From NCBI GenBank assembly GCA_002426795.1, contig DINQ01000016.1:124001-188000 (forward strand): a DNA stretch of 64,000 nt. The letters run 5' to 3'. Below the pieces are notes generated by a model that saw only the letters and a list, made by a program, of their open reading frames with translations, ran no database searches and had not been told where the DNA came from. Position numbers and translations under genes: made by a program. This stretch comes from Bacteroidales bacterium UBA5536. Lineage in GTDB: Bacteria; Bacteroidota; Bacteroidia; Bacteroidales; F082. This document shows positions 1-9,625 of this stretch, piece by piece; position 1 is the stretch's first letter, and each line of letters opens with the position of its first letter.

Positions 1-650
1 GTTTTGATCCTTTGGAGCAGGTCAGGATCTAACTCTTCGCCCAGCAGTTTTGAAATAGCTTCTTTTGCAATTTCATAGGTGGCATAAAATAACATCAACG
101 AAATGATCATGCCCAAAACACTGTCGATCCACCAGTATTTTGAGGCGAATAATATTCCAATGAGCACAACTACCGATGAAAGGGCATCGGTGCGATGATG
201 CCAGCCATCTGCTTTTATGCTCACATTATTGGTGATTTTGTATACATAAAAGGCATATTGTGCCAGTGCTTCCTTAGCAACAATTGAAACAATAGTAACT
301 ACAATGGCGATGGTTCCAAAGTGCGTTTTTGTTCCCTCTTCAAGCCTCAGAAAAGCATCTTTCAGAAACTCGAAGGCAATCAGCCCAAGCATAAAGGCAA
401 TCAGTAAGGCGGCAATCTGTTCCCATCGTCCATGCCCAAACGGATGATCTTTGTCGGGCTTTCTGCCCGAGAGTTTTACGGCAATCACTACAATAACAGA
501 GCTCAAGGAATCGGAAAGTGTATGCCAGGCATCTGCAATCAGCGCAATGGAGCCGAATAACAAACCTGCCCACATCTTCAGCCCAAAAAGGACGGTATTC
601 ACGATGATGGAAACGACTCCTGCTGTATTGGCGGCTTTGGCTCTGTTCAT
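1..650 (-). CDS. Cation diffusion facilitator (CDF) family transporter, C-terminus cut by window edge
   Basis: An inner-membrane antiporter that exports divalent metal (Zn2+, Fe2+, Co2+ or similar) against protons. From ATG at 650, 216 codons are open to the window edge, so the cytoplasmic C-terminal domain is missing. Visible are several hydrophobic segments, two HxxxD metal-site motifs (H43/D47 in DAWHTLSD and H151/D155 in DGWHHRTD) and the family loop DHPFGHGRWE at about 68-77. The HD-HD pair resembles the zinc-type subgroup, but the substrate is inferred, not shown. The start fits the usual short cytoplasmic N-terminus. It is the last minus-strand gene visible at this end and is separated from the next gene by about 160 bases. 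Confidence 0.9.
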   Translation of the reverse strand, partial: MNRAKAANTAGVVSIIVNTVLFGLKMWAGLLFGSIALIADAWHTLSDSLSSVIVVIAVKLSGRKPDKDHPFGHGRWEQIAALLIAFMLGLIAFEFLKDAFLRLEEGTKTHFGTIAIVVTIVSIVAKEALAQYAFYVYKITNNVSIKADGWHHRTDALSSVVVLIGILFASKYWWIDSVLGMIISLMLFYATYEIAKEAISKLLGEELDPDLLQRIK

Positions 651-811
651 TTTATCTTGCTTCTTATGCTTGCATGTTGACTCATGAGCAAATCAAAAAT
701 CAAACGACATTCGGTTTTTTCGTTAAATAATTGGTAAAATTAGCGATATCCGTTAACACAGCTTGATTGGATACCTTAAAATTCGATTAATTATGTTTTA
801 CACTTAAAACG

Positions 812-2713
812 CTAGTCTTTCTTAAGAATGATTTTTTCATTTTCGGATTGCATCACTTTTTGCAGGAATTCATTCATTGCTCCGAGAGAATCTGCCGCAT
901 AAGTGCCTTCGCTGAGCTTGACGCTGCGTGAGATCACTAGCAGACTGTCACGGATAAATGATTCGAATTCAAAGCTTCCAAAAGCTAATTTTATACTGGT
1001 AGTATCTGATTGATTTACTGGTTTAAAACCTTTCGGTAACGTTAATTCAAAATGATCGTTGTATTGAACGGATTGCCGGATAAAAACCGGCAGCTCCCGG
1101 TTGCTATCAAATGGCTTAGGGATTTGATCACCAAAGAAGTTTATGGGTTGGACAAAAAGCATGCTAGCTGCCTTGGCTGCATAATGAGCGATTGTTCCCT
1201 TCATTGTAAGGACGGCTATTGCCGGACTGCTTTCGGCAAGTTCAAATGCATCAATGGAGATACCATTGACCCGAAGTCGTTTAAGCAATTGTATTTTCTG
1301 TTCTTTTGGTGAGTCATTGAGCAAGCCAAACACATCTTCAAAGAGGTAGTTTTCGTAAAGGATTTTTGCGCTGAAACAGGCGCTCCCATCGGAATTGATT
1401 GAAATATTAAAATAGGAATCTCTTTTGTTTTGATCTGCTGTAAAAGAAGGTGTTTTCGTTAGAATTCCCCCTTCAGGTGTGATAAGCAAAGCATAGCGGT
1501 TCATATTGTCGGAACTAATGTAGCCAAATGGAATATTTTGATTGGTACATTCCAACCAAAGGGTGTCAGTCTGATTGGGCACACACAGAATGATGTGATT
1601 GGTTTGGTTTGCACTTGCAAAATCGGGAAACTTGATCTCTTTCAAATCTCCTGAGCCAATTTCCGTATAAAAAGATTCAATTCCAATACTTTTCAGCAGG
1701 CTTCTCATGTAGTTCGAAAGTGCTTTGCAATCGCCATAACCCTTGCTGTCGACAATATTGGCCGCTACGGGCTGAAATCCCCCCAAACCCAAAGCAATGT
1801 TTACATAGCGGGTTTTGTTCTGCATGAATTTATAAACGGCTTTGGTCTTTTCTTCGAGAGTGGGTAAACTGTCTGTTAACGCTTTTAAAATCACAATGGT
1901 TTCACTATCAATTTTATCCATTCCGTTTAAAAGTCCGTAAGTCCACTTGCCATAAGTTTCCCACGATGAGAAATCTCCTTTTGTGCCTTCGTATTCAATC
2001 AGATTTGGAGACAAAAGTACACTTGGAATGATGTCCAAAAAATGAGGAGAAAAGGATTCATGTTCGCGGGCTTTCAGGTTTTTGGCTTGCCAGCAGTAAG
2101 TTCTGTCACCCTTCGAAATCGAATCTGAAAACTGAAATGTATAGTTTAATGATTTGTGTTTGATGTCGTATGAAATGGGCGTTGAAAAGCACAGACTGGC
2201 CTGCTCAACTGACTGTCTGTAAAACTTTTGAGGCAGCCAGATTTCGAAACCAACCACTCCTTTTTGCTCAATAGTATAGCTATAATATGCTGTAAAAGGA
2301 AATTGATTGATTACAGGGTAAAAGCTCTTGACCCGTAAGTCGCTAAACATAGTTGACTGATCTGAGACCGCATTATCGCGGATGTTTTTTTTGTCGAGTT
2401 TGGCGGTCAGGTTGCCATGTGCGTCAAAAAACTGTCCCTCAATATCACTTACTTTGGTGCTTTCGTTGTAATAGATGTCTAAATGTGATGCTTTTTTGCC
2501 TGAAGGATTGAAAATGGTCACAGCCATATCCACCGTCATTCGGTATTTTTCTTTTGAAATACGTTGATATTCAGTGTCGTAAAACCTGACTACGACGTCA
2601 GCATTTTCCCTAAGCGAATCAGGAATGCTCGCAACATCGAACATTTTCTGCCCCTCAAGACGGTAAATCACCATAATCAGAAGCGTGCTGAAAAGTAATG
2701 TTTTAAGTCTCAT
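812..2713 (-). CDS. DUF3857 / transglutaminase-like protein, exported, intact catalytic Cys
   Basis: A 633-residue secreted or periplasmic protein with a signal peptide (about 1-22), a DUF3857-like beta domain (about 45-215) and a transglutaminase-like core (about 285-400). The core keeps the nucleophile Cys329 (GYGDCK) and His373 (TNHIIL); the third position lies in WLECT (386-390). The family occurs widely in Bacteroidota, but its biochemical role is not established; peptidase or amidase-type activity is inferred from the fold. Its ATG overlaps the stop of the upstream paralogue by four bases (ATGA), which implies translational coupling and a joint function. It is the last gene of a three-gene minus-strand operon starting at 5516. 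Confidence 0.85.
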   Translation of the reverse strand: MRLKTLLFSTLLIMVIYRLEGQKMFDVASIPDSLRENADVVVRFYDTEYQRISKEKYRMTVDMAVTIFNPSGKKASHLDIYYNESTKVSDIEGQFFDAHGNLTAKLDKKNIRDNAVSDQSTMFSDLRVKSFYPVINQFPFTAYYSYTIEQKGVVGFEIWLPQKFYRQSVEQASLCFSTPISYDIKHKSLNYTFQFSDSISKGDRTYCWQAKNLKAREHESFSPHFLDIIPSVLLSPNLIEYEGTKGDFSSWETYGKWTYGLLNGMDKIDSETIVILKALTDSLPTLEEKTKAVYKFMQNKTRYVNIALGLGGFQPVAANIVDSKGYGDCKALSNYMRSLLKSIGIESFYTEIGSGDLKEIKFPDFASANQTNHIILCVPNQTDTLWLECTNQNIPFGYISSDNMNRYALLITPEGGILTKTPSFTADQNKRDSYFNISINSDGSACFSAKILYENYLFEDVFGLLNDSPKEQKIQLLKRLRVNGISIDAFELAESSPAIAVLTMKGTIAHYAAKAASMLFVQPINFFGDQIPKPFDSNRELPVFIRQSVQYNDHFELTLPKGFKPVNQSDTTSIKLAFGSFEFESFIRDSLLVISRSVKLSEGTYAADSLGAMNEFLQKVMQSENEKIILKKD

Positions 2714-4776
2714 TGTTTTTGCATGACAAGAAGTTCCTTTTGTTTATCAACGACCATCATGTAGAAGTTTCGTAATGCACTGTATTCCTCAGGCAGAAAA
2801 ACGGCTTTATTAATTGAAAACGCAAGTGTCAGTGTGATCTTTTGGCCTAATTGACTGATATTGTAAATGTACCGCAGGCTGTTGTCGGGTAATCGCGCAA
2901 CCAATGGTTTTGGCACTTCAACGATCGTATAATTATCCGGAATTTCAATCGTAATTATCTGTTGAACGGTATATGGATAATTAAACTCGACAGGATAATC
3001 GCGTTGTTCTGCTTTAAATGGGTTGCTACTTACAAAAGGATCGAATGAAGGCGAAAAATAAGCCATATCTCCCGCATTTTCAACAATTCCATGTTGTTTG
3101 AAAGTGTATTTGATTTTCAGGGAATTGCTAAGAGAATCAAGATTGGAGATGGTCATTGAGTCAATGGTGAGACCAGTTTTTTGATCTTGCAGCGCTTTTT
3201 CGTAATCAGCCTGGCTTTGATAACTTTTTACTTTTTTAGCAGTTTGATAAGCTGCATACCCAGAGAGTTTGAGGGCATCGGTGCCAATTATATCCAGGTT
3301 TTCGTCAAACTTTACCACAAATGATTCGGCGATAGTATAATTGCTTTTGCTGGTGAGGTCAATCCAGTCGCCGCCACCTTCGCGTACGAGTCGGCCCCGG
3401 TCATTCAGGCAGCGAACCGGCAATAAGTCAATGTCTGATTGTGGGTCAGTTGCATCAATCAGATAAGTTTTTTCGCCGTCTTTTACGGCAGCAATTACAT
3501 AGTTAAACCTGCTGATCGAAGGATGAGCAGGATGAATGATGCCGTGATCTTGTGTGCTCAAAACCACTGGTGTGGCATCGAACCCGAGCTCATTGAGCAG
3601 CACAACAAGATTCAGATTTATATCAGCAGCATTTCCTGATTTGTTTTTCCATGCTTCTTTCAATGAGCTGGTAACGTATTTATTTTTTTGACCATTCCAG
3701 GCCATATGTGATTTTACCGCATCAAAGGCGGCACTGATCAGTTCTTGGCCTGATAATCCACTGGCCTTCAGCCGCTCAACTTCGTCATCGAGCTGAGAAG
3801 ATTTTTTGAGTTCTTTGCCAAAGCTGGAACTGTTCAACAGGTTTTCGTTGATGTCCTCCCACGATGAGGTGTAATTTCGAATTGGTGCATTGGGAAAGGT
3901 TGTTCGATCGAGTTCAAATTCGATTTTTGATAAATAATTTTCTGGTGTTTTCAAGTGCTCTTCAATTGGAAAAGAGGGGATATTGGATGCCCTGAAATCA
4001 AAAATGTCTTCAAAATATTTGATTGACGAGGTATATGAACCATCTTCAATAATGGCACCAACAGCCTTTTCAACATAGGTAATTGTGACTTCCTGAATCT
4101 TACGGTCCTGAGAACGCTCGATAGGGAAGTAGCCCTTCTGTGTTTGGTTGAAATGAAAATACTCTGGAATTGTTACGTGATATTCGCTCTGCAAAACCGG
4201 TATGAGCCGCTGAAAATACCATTCGCGCAAATTGAAATAAAAATCTGACTTGATGGTGTATTCAACCTCGATAATTGAACCTGCTTTTACATTGGGCATG
4301 GCAAACTTCTCGGTCATCCAGTTTTCTGAAGTTTTTTCAACATTGACGTCGCCTTTACTCAGTTTTGTCTTCTCAATTTTTCCTTTTTCAAGGTTATAGG
4401 TGTAGGCTTTGATTTGCAGAGTTTTCTCCTCATCTTCAAAATCATGATAAAGTGGGATTTCGATATTGGCCCACGAAAAACCTTGGTTGTCTAAGATTTT
4501 GATGCGGAAGTGACGCGTAAAATACAACTGAAACCCTTTGCGTGTGCTAGGCGCATCTGTCGAAACAACTTTGGTGTCGGCATATTGAAAATACGACTCA
4601 CCATAGTCGAAGATGAAATAGGCATGTGCATTGCTGTCGATCGGACATTGGGTAATTTTGAAGTCTTCTTTATCGATCCTGCCGAATTTTTCAGGTGGAT
4701 TCTGTGCACTTAGTTGAAAAGTGAAAATAGCCAGATAAAATGCGATTGCAAATTGTGTAAAGGATTTATTGTTCAT
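2710..4776 (-). CDS. DUF3857 / transglutaminase-like protein, catalytic residues substituted
   Basis: A 688-residue exported paralogue of the downstream gene, with a signal peptide ending near residue 25 (LSAQ), a DUF3857-like domain and a transglutaminase-like core near 350-450. Aligned by eye to its neighbour, the nucleophile Cys is Ala383 (in KSGNAADIN) and the His is an Asn (RFNYVI), while the Asp of YLIDATDP is kept. It is therefore probably a non-catalytic partner or a binding protein. The pairing of an intact and a degenerate copy, with a four-base overlap, suggests the two products work together. The region after the core is another beta-rich domain of unknown role. Confidence 0.85.
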   Translation of the reverse strand: MNNKSFTQFAIAFYLAIFTFQLSAQNPPEKFGRIDKEDFKITQCPIDSNAHAYFIFDYGESYFQYADTKVVSTDAPSTRKGFQLYFTRHFRIKILDNQGFSWANIEIPLYHDFEDEEKTLQIKAYTYNLEKGKIEKTKLSKGDVNVEKTSENWMTEKFAMPNVKAGSIIEVEYTIKSDFYFNLREWYFQRLIPVLQSEYHVTIPEYFHFNQTQKGYFPIERSQDRKIQEVTITYVEKAVGAIIEDGSYTSSIKYFEDIFDFRASNIPSFPIEEHLKTPENYLSKIEFELDRTTFPNAPIRNYTSSWEDINENLLNSSSFGKELKKSSQLDDEVERLKASGLSGQELISAAFDAVKSHMAWNGQKNKYVTSSLKEAWKNKSGNAADINLNLVVLLNELGFDATPVVLSTQDHGIIHPAHPSISRFNYVIAAVKDGEKTYLIDATDPQSDIDLLPVRCLNDRGRLVREGGGDWIDLTSKSNYTIAESFVVKFDENLDIIGTDALKLSGYAAYQTAKKVKSYQSQADYEKALQDQKTGLTIDSMTISNLDSLSNSLKIKYTFKQHGIVENAGDMAYFSPSFDPFVSSNPFKAEQRDYPVEFNYPYTVQQIITIEIPDNYTIVEVPKPLVARLPDNSLRYIYNISQLGQKITLTLAFSINKAVFLPEEYSALRNFYMMVVDKQKELLVMQKQ

Positions 4777-4787
4777 ATAAATTTGAT

Positions 4788-5516
4788 TTAAATTGGTTTA
4801 ATTCGATTGTTTCCTGCCAGTGATACAGACTCCAGTTGCAGAAGAACAGGTTGCTGAAATTCGTGGGTAAATAATTTTTTTAATTCAGAAAAATAAGCCA
4901 TTGCGTCCGGGTCATCCCAAAATTCAGCATCTACCACAAGTGTTATTAGAAATTGGTTATTGGCAAGTCCAATTTTGGCAATGTTTTCATAGTCTTCTCC
5001 AAAAAAGTCAGACTCCACCAAGCAGTTGGTTGCTTTTTCTGCAACTTCGGCTGGAATTTCTTTTGCATTATAATAAAACGTATTGCCCCCAAATTGGATG
5101 GTTTCGCCTTCGTAAAATGGTTGATTGACAGTAAAAAGGAAAACAATGCAAAGATTGATCAGAATTCCAAGTATTGTCACGCCGGCAACCGACCAGTTTG
5201 ATGCTTTCTTTTGGCCAGTTTCCAATGCTGAAACAACAGCTTTGTGCATTAGCAGACGAAAGCAAATGGCCATGGGAACAGCGTAAAACGCCGTAAAAAT
5301 AAAATTGGGGATTTTATCAGAAACGGTTGGGGGTAAAATAAATATGAAATAAAAATAGAGGGTTGTAACAACAAATGTGATGGCCAGTGTTATATGGGCT
5401 TTGCCTGACTGGCCAAGACTCAGATAGTTCTTGTAAAACATGATTCCAGAAGGAATTTGCCCGGCAAGAACCGTTGCCAGATTGGTCTGTTTTTCAGTAA
5501 AAAGAGCTTTCTTCAT
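4788..5516 (-). CDS. Hypothetical membrane protein, first gene of the DUF3857 operon
   Basis: Not recognised as a named family. The frame is open from 5678, but the ATG at 5516 (MKKALFTEKQ) gives a sensible 242-residue protein, whereas the upstream extension has no coherent character. Three hydrophobic segments are visible (about 40-60, 70-90 and 108-130 from this start), followed by a soluble C-terminal domain of roughly 110 residues that is rich in acidic and aromatic residues. Only 11 bases separate its stop from the start of the 688-residue DUF3857 gene, so it is probably co-transcribed with that pair. A role in anchoring or exporting them is guesswork. Confidence 0.65.
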   Translation of the reverse strand: MKKALFTEKQTNLATVLAGQIPSGIMFYKNYLSLGQSGKAHITLAITFVVTTLYFYFIFILPPTVSDKIPNFIFTAFYAVPMAICFRLLMHKAVVSALETGQKKASNWSVAGVTILGILINLCIVFLFTVNQPFYEGETIQFGGNTFYYNAKEIPAEVAEKATNCLVESDFFGEDYENIAKIGLANNQFLITLVVDAEFWDDPDAMAYFSELKKLFTHEFQQPVLLQLESVSLAGNNRIKPI

Positions 5517-5805
5517 CAGCTTTATAATTAAGTTGATCAAAGGTTGAGCATACAAGACCACAACCAGAAAACAAAATTGGTTAGTCAACAAAAAACAAGA
5601 ATACGTCGACAGGGAACTGATTTCACCTGGCGGTGAAAATGTCTTTGCAAAAATTGAAAATTTATCCCAAAATACCAATAATTTCGCGCAATTTAGAAGG
5701 CATTTAAATTGAGCGTAACGAAGCTGCAGGATTCCTGTTCAATTTGTTGCTTTAACAACCTCCTTACCTCTTCTTTTTTGTACTTTCGCCCATCAAGCTG
5801 AATCA
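5517..5805. other. Intergenic region between divergent genes, 289 bases
   Basis: No coding sequence or RNA gene is recognised here once the membrane-protein start is placed at 5516. It should hold the promoter of the leftward DUF3857 operon, for which I could not find a convincing TAnnTTTG element, and that of the rightward reductase gene, for which TACTTTCG at 5781 is a candidate. Confidence 0.5.
5781..5788 (+). promoter_or_regulatory. Candidate -7 element of the reductase gene (TACTTTCG)
   Basis: One mismatch to the Bacteroidota sigma-ABfr -7 consensus TAnnTTTG, 17 bases upstream of the ATG at 5806. No TTG -33 element sits at the right distance, so support is moderate. Confidence 0.4.
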
Positions 5806-7023
5806 ATGACTGAGAACCAAAATTTGCAATGTGACGTTGCGATCGTAGGAGCAGGGCCGGCAGGTTCTGCTGCAGCCTATATGCTCGGTCATATGGGATA
5901 TCATACTATAATTATTGATAAAAAGGACTTTCCTCGTGTTAAAATTTGTGGAGAGGGTCTTACGCAGGACGTGTGGAGACAATTCAGACGTATGCCAGGC
6001 GAAATCCTTAATGATTTTCTGACATTGCCTGATAAACAAACTATTGGTGGAATTCGCATGTCTCATGACTGTGCGCAGTATTTCGATTTTTTTTTACCGG
6101 ATACCATGCGCATATATACTTGCGAACGCACTGTTTTTGATCATTTTATGTTGCGTCAGGCATTGCAATTCAATCATGTGCAATTCGTGAAAGGTGTTTG
6201 TGAGCAGATTGAGGTAAATCACAGCGCTACCATCCGGCTCAAAGACAGAAAGATGATCAAGGCGAAAGTTGTCATTGGCGCTGACGGCGCAAATAGCAGG
6301 GTTGCCAAATCACTTGGGCTGTTTGGTGAAAAAACCCGGAGTTTGCACATGTGTATTCGACAGTATTTCAAAGGAGTGGATCTGATGTCTCCGAATCATC
6401 TGCTTGAGTTTCTGATCCCTGATAATGCAATGCCTGGCTATTTCTGGCTTTTTCCATTAACAAATGGTCGCGTAAATGTGGGCTTTGGGATGGATAATTC
6501 GGTGATGAAAAAGAAATCCATCAACCCGAAAACTCATTTCGATACTTTGCTTAGGCAACAGCCGGGAATAGCTGAAAGATTTGCAAACGCCGAGGAGCTC
6601 GCGCCTGCTCAGGGTCAGATAATTCCTTTAGCCAACCGCCGTATTAAAAGAAGTGCTGCGCATGCGTTTTTAGTAGGAGACGCTGCGGCTATGGTCAATT
6701 ATTCAACGGGTGAAGGGATAGCGCCAGCCATTCGGTCAGGAAGATTTGCCGCTGAGCAGATTGACCAATGTTTCAAAACGGGTCGTTTCGATGCGGATTT
6801 TACAAAGGGCTATGATAAACGACTGCATGATGTGATGAAATCTGAAAATAGAAAACTATATCTGACCCAGGTTTTTCTTTCAAATAAATTTGTGTTAAAA
6901 CGGGTTTTTAAAAATTTGGCACAGAAACAGAACCTGATGGTAGAAATAAACGAAAGGCTTCAAAAAGAGGAGCTTGAAAATAGATTAGATATCCCTCGTT
7001 TGGCGATGAAGATCTTATTTTAA
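5806..7023 (+). CDS. Geranylgeranyl-reductase-family FAD-dependent oxidoreductase
   Basis: A 405-residue flavoprotein of the p-hydroxybenzoate hydroxylase fold. The dinucleotide-binding motif GAGPAGSAAA lies at about 16-25 and is followed by the family signature VKICGEGL (about 44-51). A second FAD contact, GADGANSRVAKSLG, lies mid-protein, and FLVGDAAAMVNYSTGEGIAP is near 290-310. Family members reduce isoprenoid double bonds (archaeal or plant lipids, menaquinone side chains) or act as halogenase-like oxidases; in Bacteroidota the substrate is usually unknown. No lipid or quinone genes sit alongside to settle it. The gene stands alone, with its own promoter candidate and 90 bases before the next gene. 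Confidence 0.85.
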   Translation: MTENQNLQCDVAIVGAGPAGSAAAYMLGHMGYHTIIIDKKDFPRVKICGEGLTQDVWRQFRRMPGEILNDFLTLPDKQTIGGIRMSHDCAQYFDFFLPDTMRIYTCERTVFDHFMLRQALQFNHVQFVKGVCEQIEVNHSATIRLKDRKMIKAKVVIGADGANSRVAKSLGLFGEKTRSLHMCIRQYFKGVDLMSPNHLLEFLIPDNAMPGYFWLFPLTNGRVNVGFGMDNSVMKKKSINPKTHFDTLLRQQPGIAERFANAEELAPAQGQIIPLANRRIKRSAAHAFLVGDAAAMVNYSTGEGIAPAIRSGRFAAEQIDQCFKTGRFDADFTKGYDKRLHDVMKSENRKLYLTQVFLSNKFVLKRVFKNLAQKQNLMVEINERLQKEELENRLDIPRLAMKILF

Positions 7024-7113
7024 CCATTAATCAGCGTTCAAAAAAAAACAAGTGATGTAACCATTTGCAAACATCTTCGTCTTAGGGGCAACGATTCTTT
7101 AAATTATCAGAAG

Positions 7114-9540
7114 ATGCTACTCCGCAAACTTATTAAATATAGCGTTAGCGCTTTAAAGCGCCAACGCACCTATGTCGCTTTGAATATGCTGGGACTGTCG
7201 ATCGGGATGGCCTGCAGTATCGTCATCGCACTTTTTATTGTAAATGAACTCAGCTACGATCAGTTTAACGAAAAGAAGGATCAGATTTATCGTCTGGTTC
7301 TTCAGGGGAAAATTGGTGGCCAACAGATAAAGGCGGTCTCTTCGGCTTCGCCCATTGGACCAACTATGCGCAATGACTTTCCTGAGGTGATCGATTTTTG
7401 TCGAATGAATGGCTGGGGCGAAACCGTCATTCGTCACGATGAAAAATCGTTTACCGAGAACGACTTTTTAGAAGCCGATTCTTCTTTCTTTAACTTTTTT
7501 TCAATCGGTTTGCTCCGCGGTGAGTCCGATCGCGTTTTAAACGAACCACATACACTCGTGCTTTCCGAAACGGCAGCGCGTCGGATTTTTGGCGATAAAG
7601 ACCCTATCAACCAGATGCTGCGTGTGGGAAATGACACGGTCAAATACCGGGTGACAGGTGTGATGGAAGATATGCCCGAAAATGCACATTTCAAAGCCAA
7701 TATCATTGGTTCGTTTATGACCAACCGACGAGCCAGCAGTCAACAATGGTTGTCGAATAGCTTTTCGACTTATCTGATGCTGCTACCCGGAACCAAACCC
7801 GAAAACCTGAATGAAAGGATGCGAAACATGCTGATTACCCATGTGGGCCCCGAGCTGTATCAATACATGGGTGTAACAATGGAAGAATTCCTTTCGCAGG
7901 GGAATGAATATTCCTTTTCGTTACAACCGCTTAGCCAGGCACACCTCGATCCCTCGATTGAGCAGGAGTTTAAACCTGCCAATGATCCAAAATACCTATG
8001 GATTTTTGGAAGTATTGGTTTATTGATTTTGGTCATCGCAGCCATTAACTTCATGAACCTCAGTACTGCACAGGCTGGTAAGCGGGCCAAAGAAGTCGGA
8101 ATCAAAAAGGTGGTGGGTTCATCCAGGTTTTTCCTGGTCAGTCAGTTTCTCACAGAAACAGTTTTGTTGTCGCTGGCCTCACTGGTTTTTGCAGTGGCCT
8201 TTACACAGATGGCTTTGCCTTCTGTTAATTCCCTGTTAGATACACATTTGACATTGAGGTTGTTGAGTAGCTGGTATCTGATTCCTATTCTGCTGCTGTC
8301 GGCTATTCTGATCGGTTTTCTGGCAGGAAGTTACCCGGCGTTTTATTTGTCGTCATTCAACCCGTATGAAGTGTTGAAAGGTAAACTCAGAAGCAGTAAA
8401 GCCAGCGTGCAGCTTCGAAGAGTGCTGGTAATATTGCAGTTTGCCATTTCCATCGTACTGATTATCGGCACAGTAATCATGTTCAGACAAATTCAGTTTA
8501 TGCTGAAAAAAGATCTTGGATTTGACAAGGAACATATTATCGTACTCAACAATGCGTCGGCCATTGGTGGCAAAATTGACGCATTTAAAGCTGATCTGAA
8601 ATCAATAGCTGGCGTCATTTCTGTTTCTTCCTCAACTGCTGTGCCGGGCAGGAATAACAACAACAATGGCTACCAGATCAAAGGGCGTGAAGATGAGGCA
8701 TTTTTGCTGCAAACCAACTGGGTTGACCCGGATTACTTTGAGACCTATGGATTTAAGTTGGCCGACGGACGTTTTTTCGATAAAAGCTTCAGTACAGATG
8801 AACAGGCTGTGTTGATCAATGAAAGGGCAGCAAAAGAATTTTTACTTGACAATCCCCTGGAAACCAAATTTGTGGATAACGACAACGAAACAAACGAGAA
8901 GTCTTTTATGCCTATCATTGGTGTTGTCAAAGATTTCCATTTCGAGTCGCTTCGCAGCGATATTGGTCCCTATATTTTCAGGTACAAGCCTTCAGATTTG
9001 CAATGGGGTTATATCAGCGTAAAGCTTTCTCCAAGCACGAGTTCCGCTACCATTGACCAGATTGAATCGGTTTGGGCATCCTATACGGCCAATGATCCTA
9101 TGCAGTATTTTTTTATGGACAAAGATATTGAGAGGCTCTACAGGGAGGAACAGCAAAACGCGAGTCTTTCAGTGCTTTTCACCATTCTGGGCATCTTAAT
9201 AGCTTCTTTGGGATTGTACGGTCTAACATCCTTCACTGTGATTTCGCGTACCAAAGAAATTGGCGTGCGCAAGACTTTTGGCGCTTCCATTTTCGACATC
9301 TGGCTGTTGATTTCTAAAGAAATTATCAGCTTGCTGTTAATTGCCACTTTCATTGCTTGGCCACTGGTTTTTTGGGTGGCCGACAATTGGTTGAACAATT
9401 ATTTCTACCGGATCAATTTGGGTGTATTCGATTTTGTAACAGGATTTGTGGTGGCCTTGCTAATTGCTTTGGCAACAACTTCTTATCGCACCATCAGGGC
9501 AGCCTCAGCCAACCCATCAATATCATTGCGATACGAATAA
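7114..9540 (+). CDS. FtsX/MacB-type ABC transporter permease, two-FtsX form
   Basis: An 808-residue inner-membrane permease of the large Bacteroidota form. It has an N-terminal transmembrane helix (about 20-42), a first periplasmic MacB-like domain, an FtsX unit with three helices (about 290-400), a further helix at about 430, a second periplasmic domain, and a C-terminal FtsX unit (about 680-800) containing the characteristic RTKEIGVRKTFGAS and ending in ISLRYE. Such proteins work with a LolD/MacB-type ATPase in lipoprotein, peptide or drug extrusion, by mechanotransmission rather than as a channel. No ATPase gene is adjacent, so the partner must be elsewhere. The cargo cannot be inferred. 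Confidence 0.9.
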   Translation: MLLRKLIKYSVSALKRQRTYVALNMLGLSIGMACSIVIALFIVNELSYDQFNEKKDQIYRLVLQGKIGGQQIKAVSSASPIGPTMRNDFPEVIDFCRMNGWGETVIRHDEKSFTENDFLEADSSFFNFFSIGLLRGESDRVLNEPHTLVLSETAARRIFGDKDPINQMLRVGNDTVKYRVTGVMEDMPENAHFKANIIGSFMTNRRASSQQWLSNSFSTYLMLLPGTKPENLNERMRNMLITHVGPELYQYMGVTMEEFLSQGNEYSFSLQPLSQAHLDPSIEQEFKPANDPKYLWIFGSIGLLILVIAAINFMNLSTAQAGKRAKEVGIKKVVGSSRFFLVSQFLTETVLLSLASLVFAVAFTQMALPSVNSLLDTHLTLRLLSSWYLIPILLLSAILIGFLAGSYPAFYLSSFNPYEVLKGKLRSSKASVQLRRVLVILQFAISIVLIIGTVIMFRQIQFMLKKDLGFDKEHIIVLNNASAIGGKIDAFKADLKSIAGVISVSSSTAVPGRNNNNNGYQIKGREDEAFLLQTNWVDPDYFETYGFKLADGRFFDKSFSTDEQAVLINERAAKEFLLDNPLETKFVDNDNETNEKSFMPIIGVVKDFHFESLRSDIGPYIFRYKPSDLQWGYISVKLSPSTSSATIDQIESVWASYTANDPMQYFFMDKDIERLYREEQQNASLSVLFTILGILIASLGLYGLTSFTVISRTKEIGVRKTFGASIFDIWLLISKEIISLLLIATFIAWPLVFWVADNWLNNYFYRINLGVFDFVTGFVVALLIALATTSYRTIRAASANPSISLRYE

Positions 9541-9564
9541 ACGGAAATAGAAAGAGGAAATTTA

Positions 9565-9625
9565 CTGCTGGGATCAAATCCGCATCAAAGGATAAGACCC
9601 AGCAGAACCTTAACAGTTTTTTCTT
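9565..9625 (+). terminator. Possible intrinsic terminator after the permease gene
   Basis: An inverted repeat CTGCTGGG (9565-9572) / CCCAGCAG (9598-9605) with a 25-base loop lies between two convergent genes. A T-rich run follows about 12 bases later (9617-9622). The loop is long and the run is displaced, so this is tentative. Confidence 0.35.
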
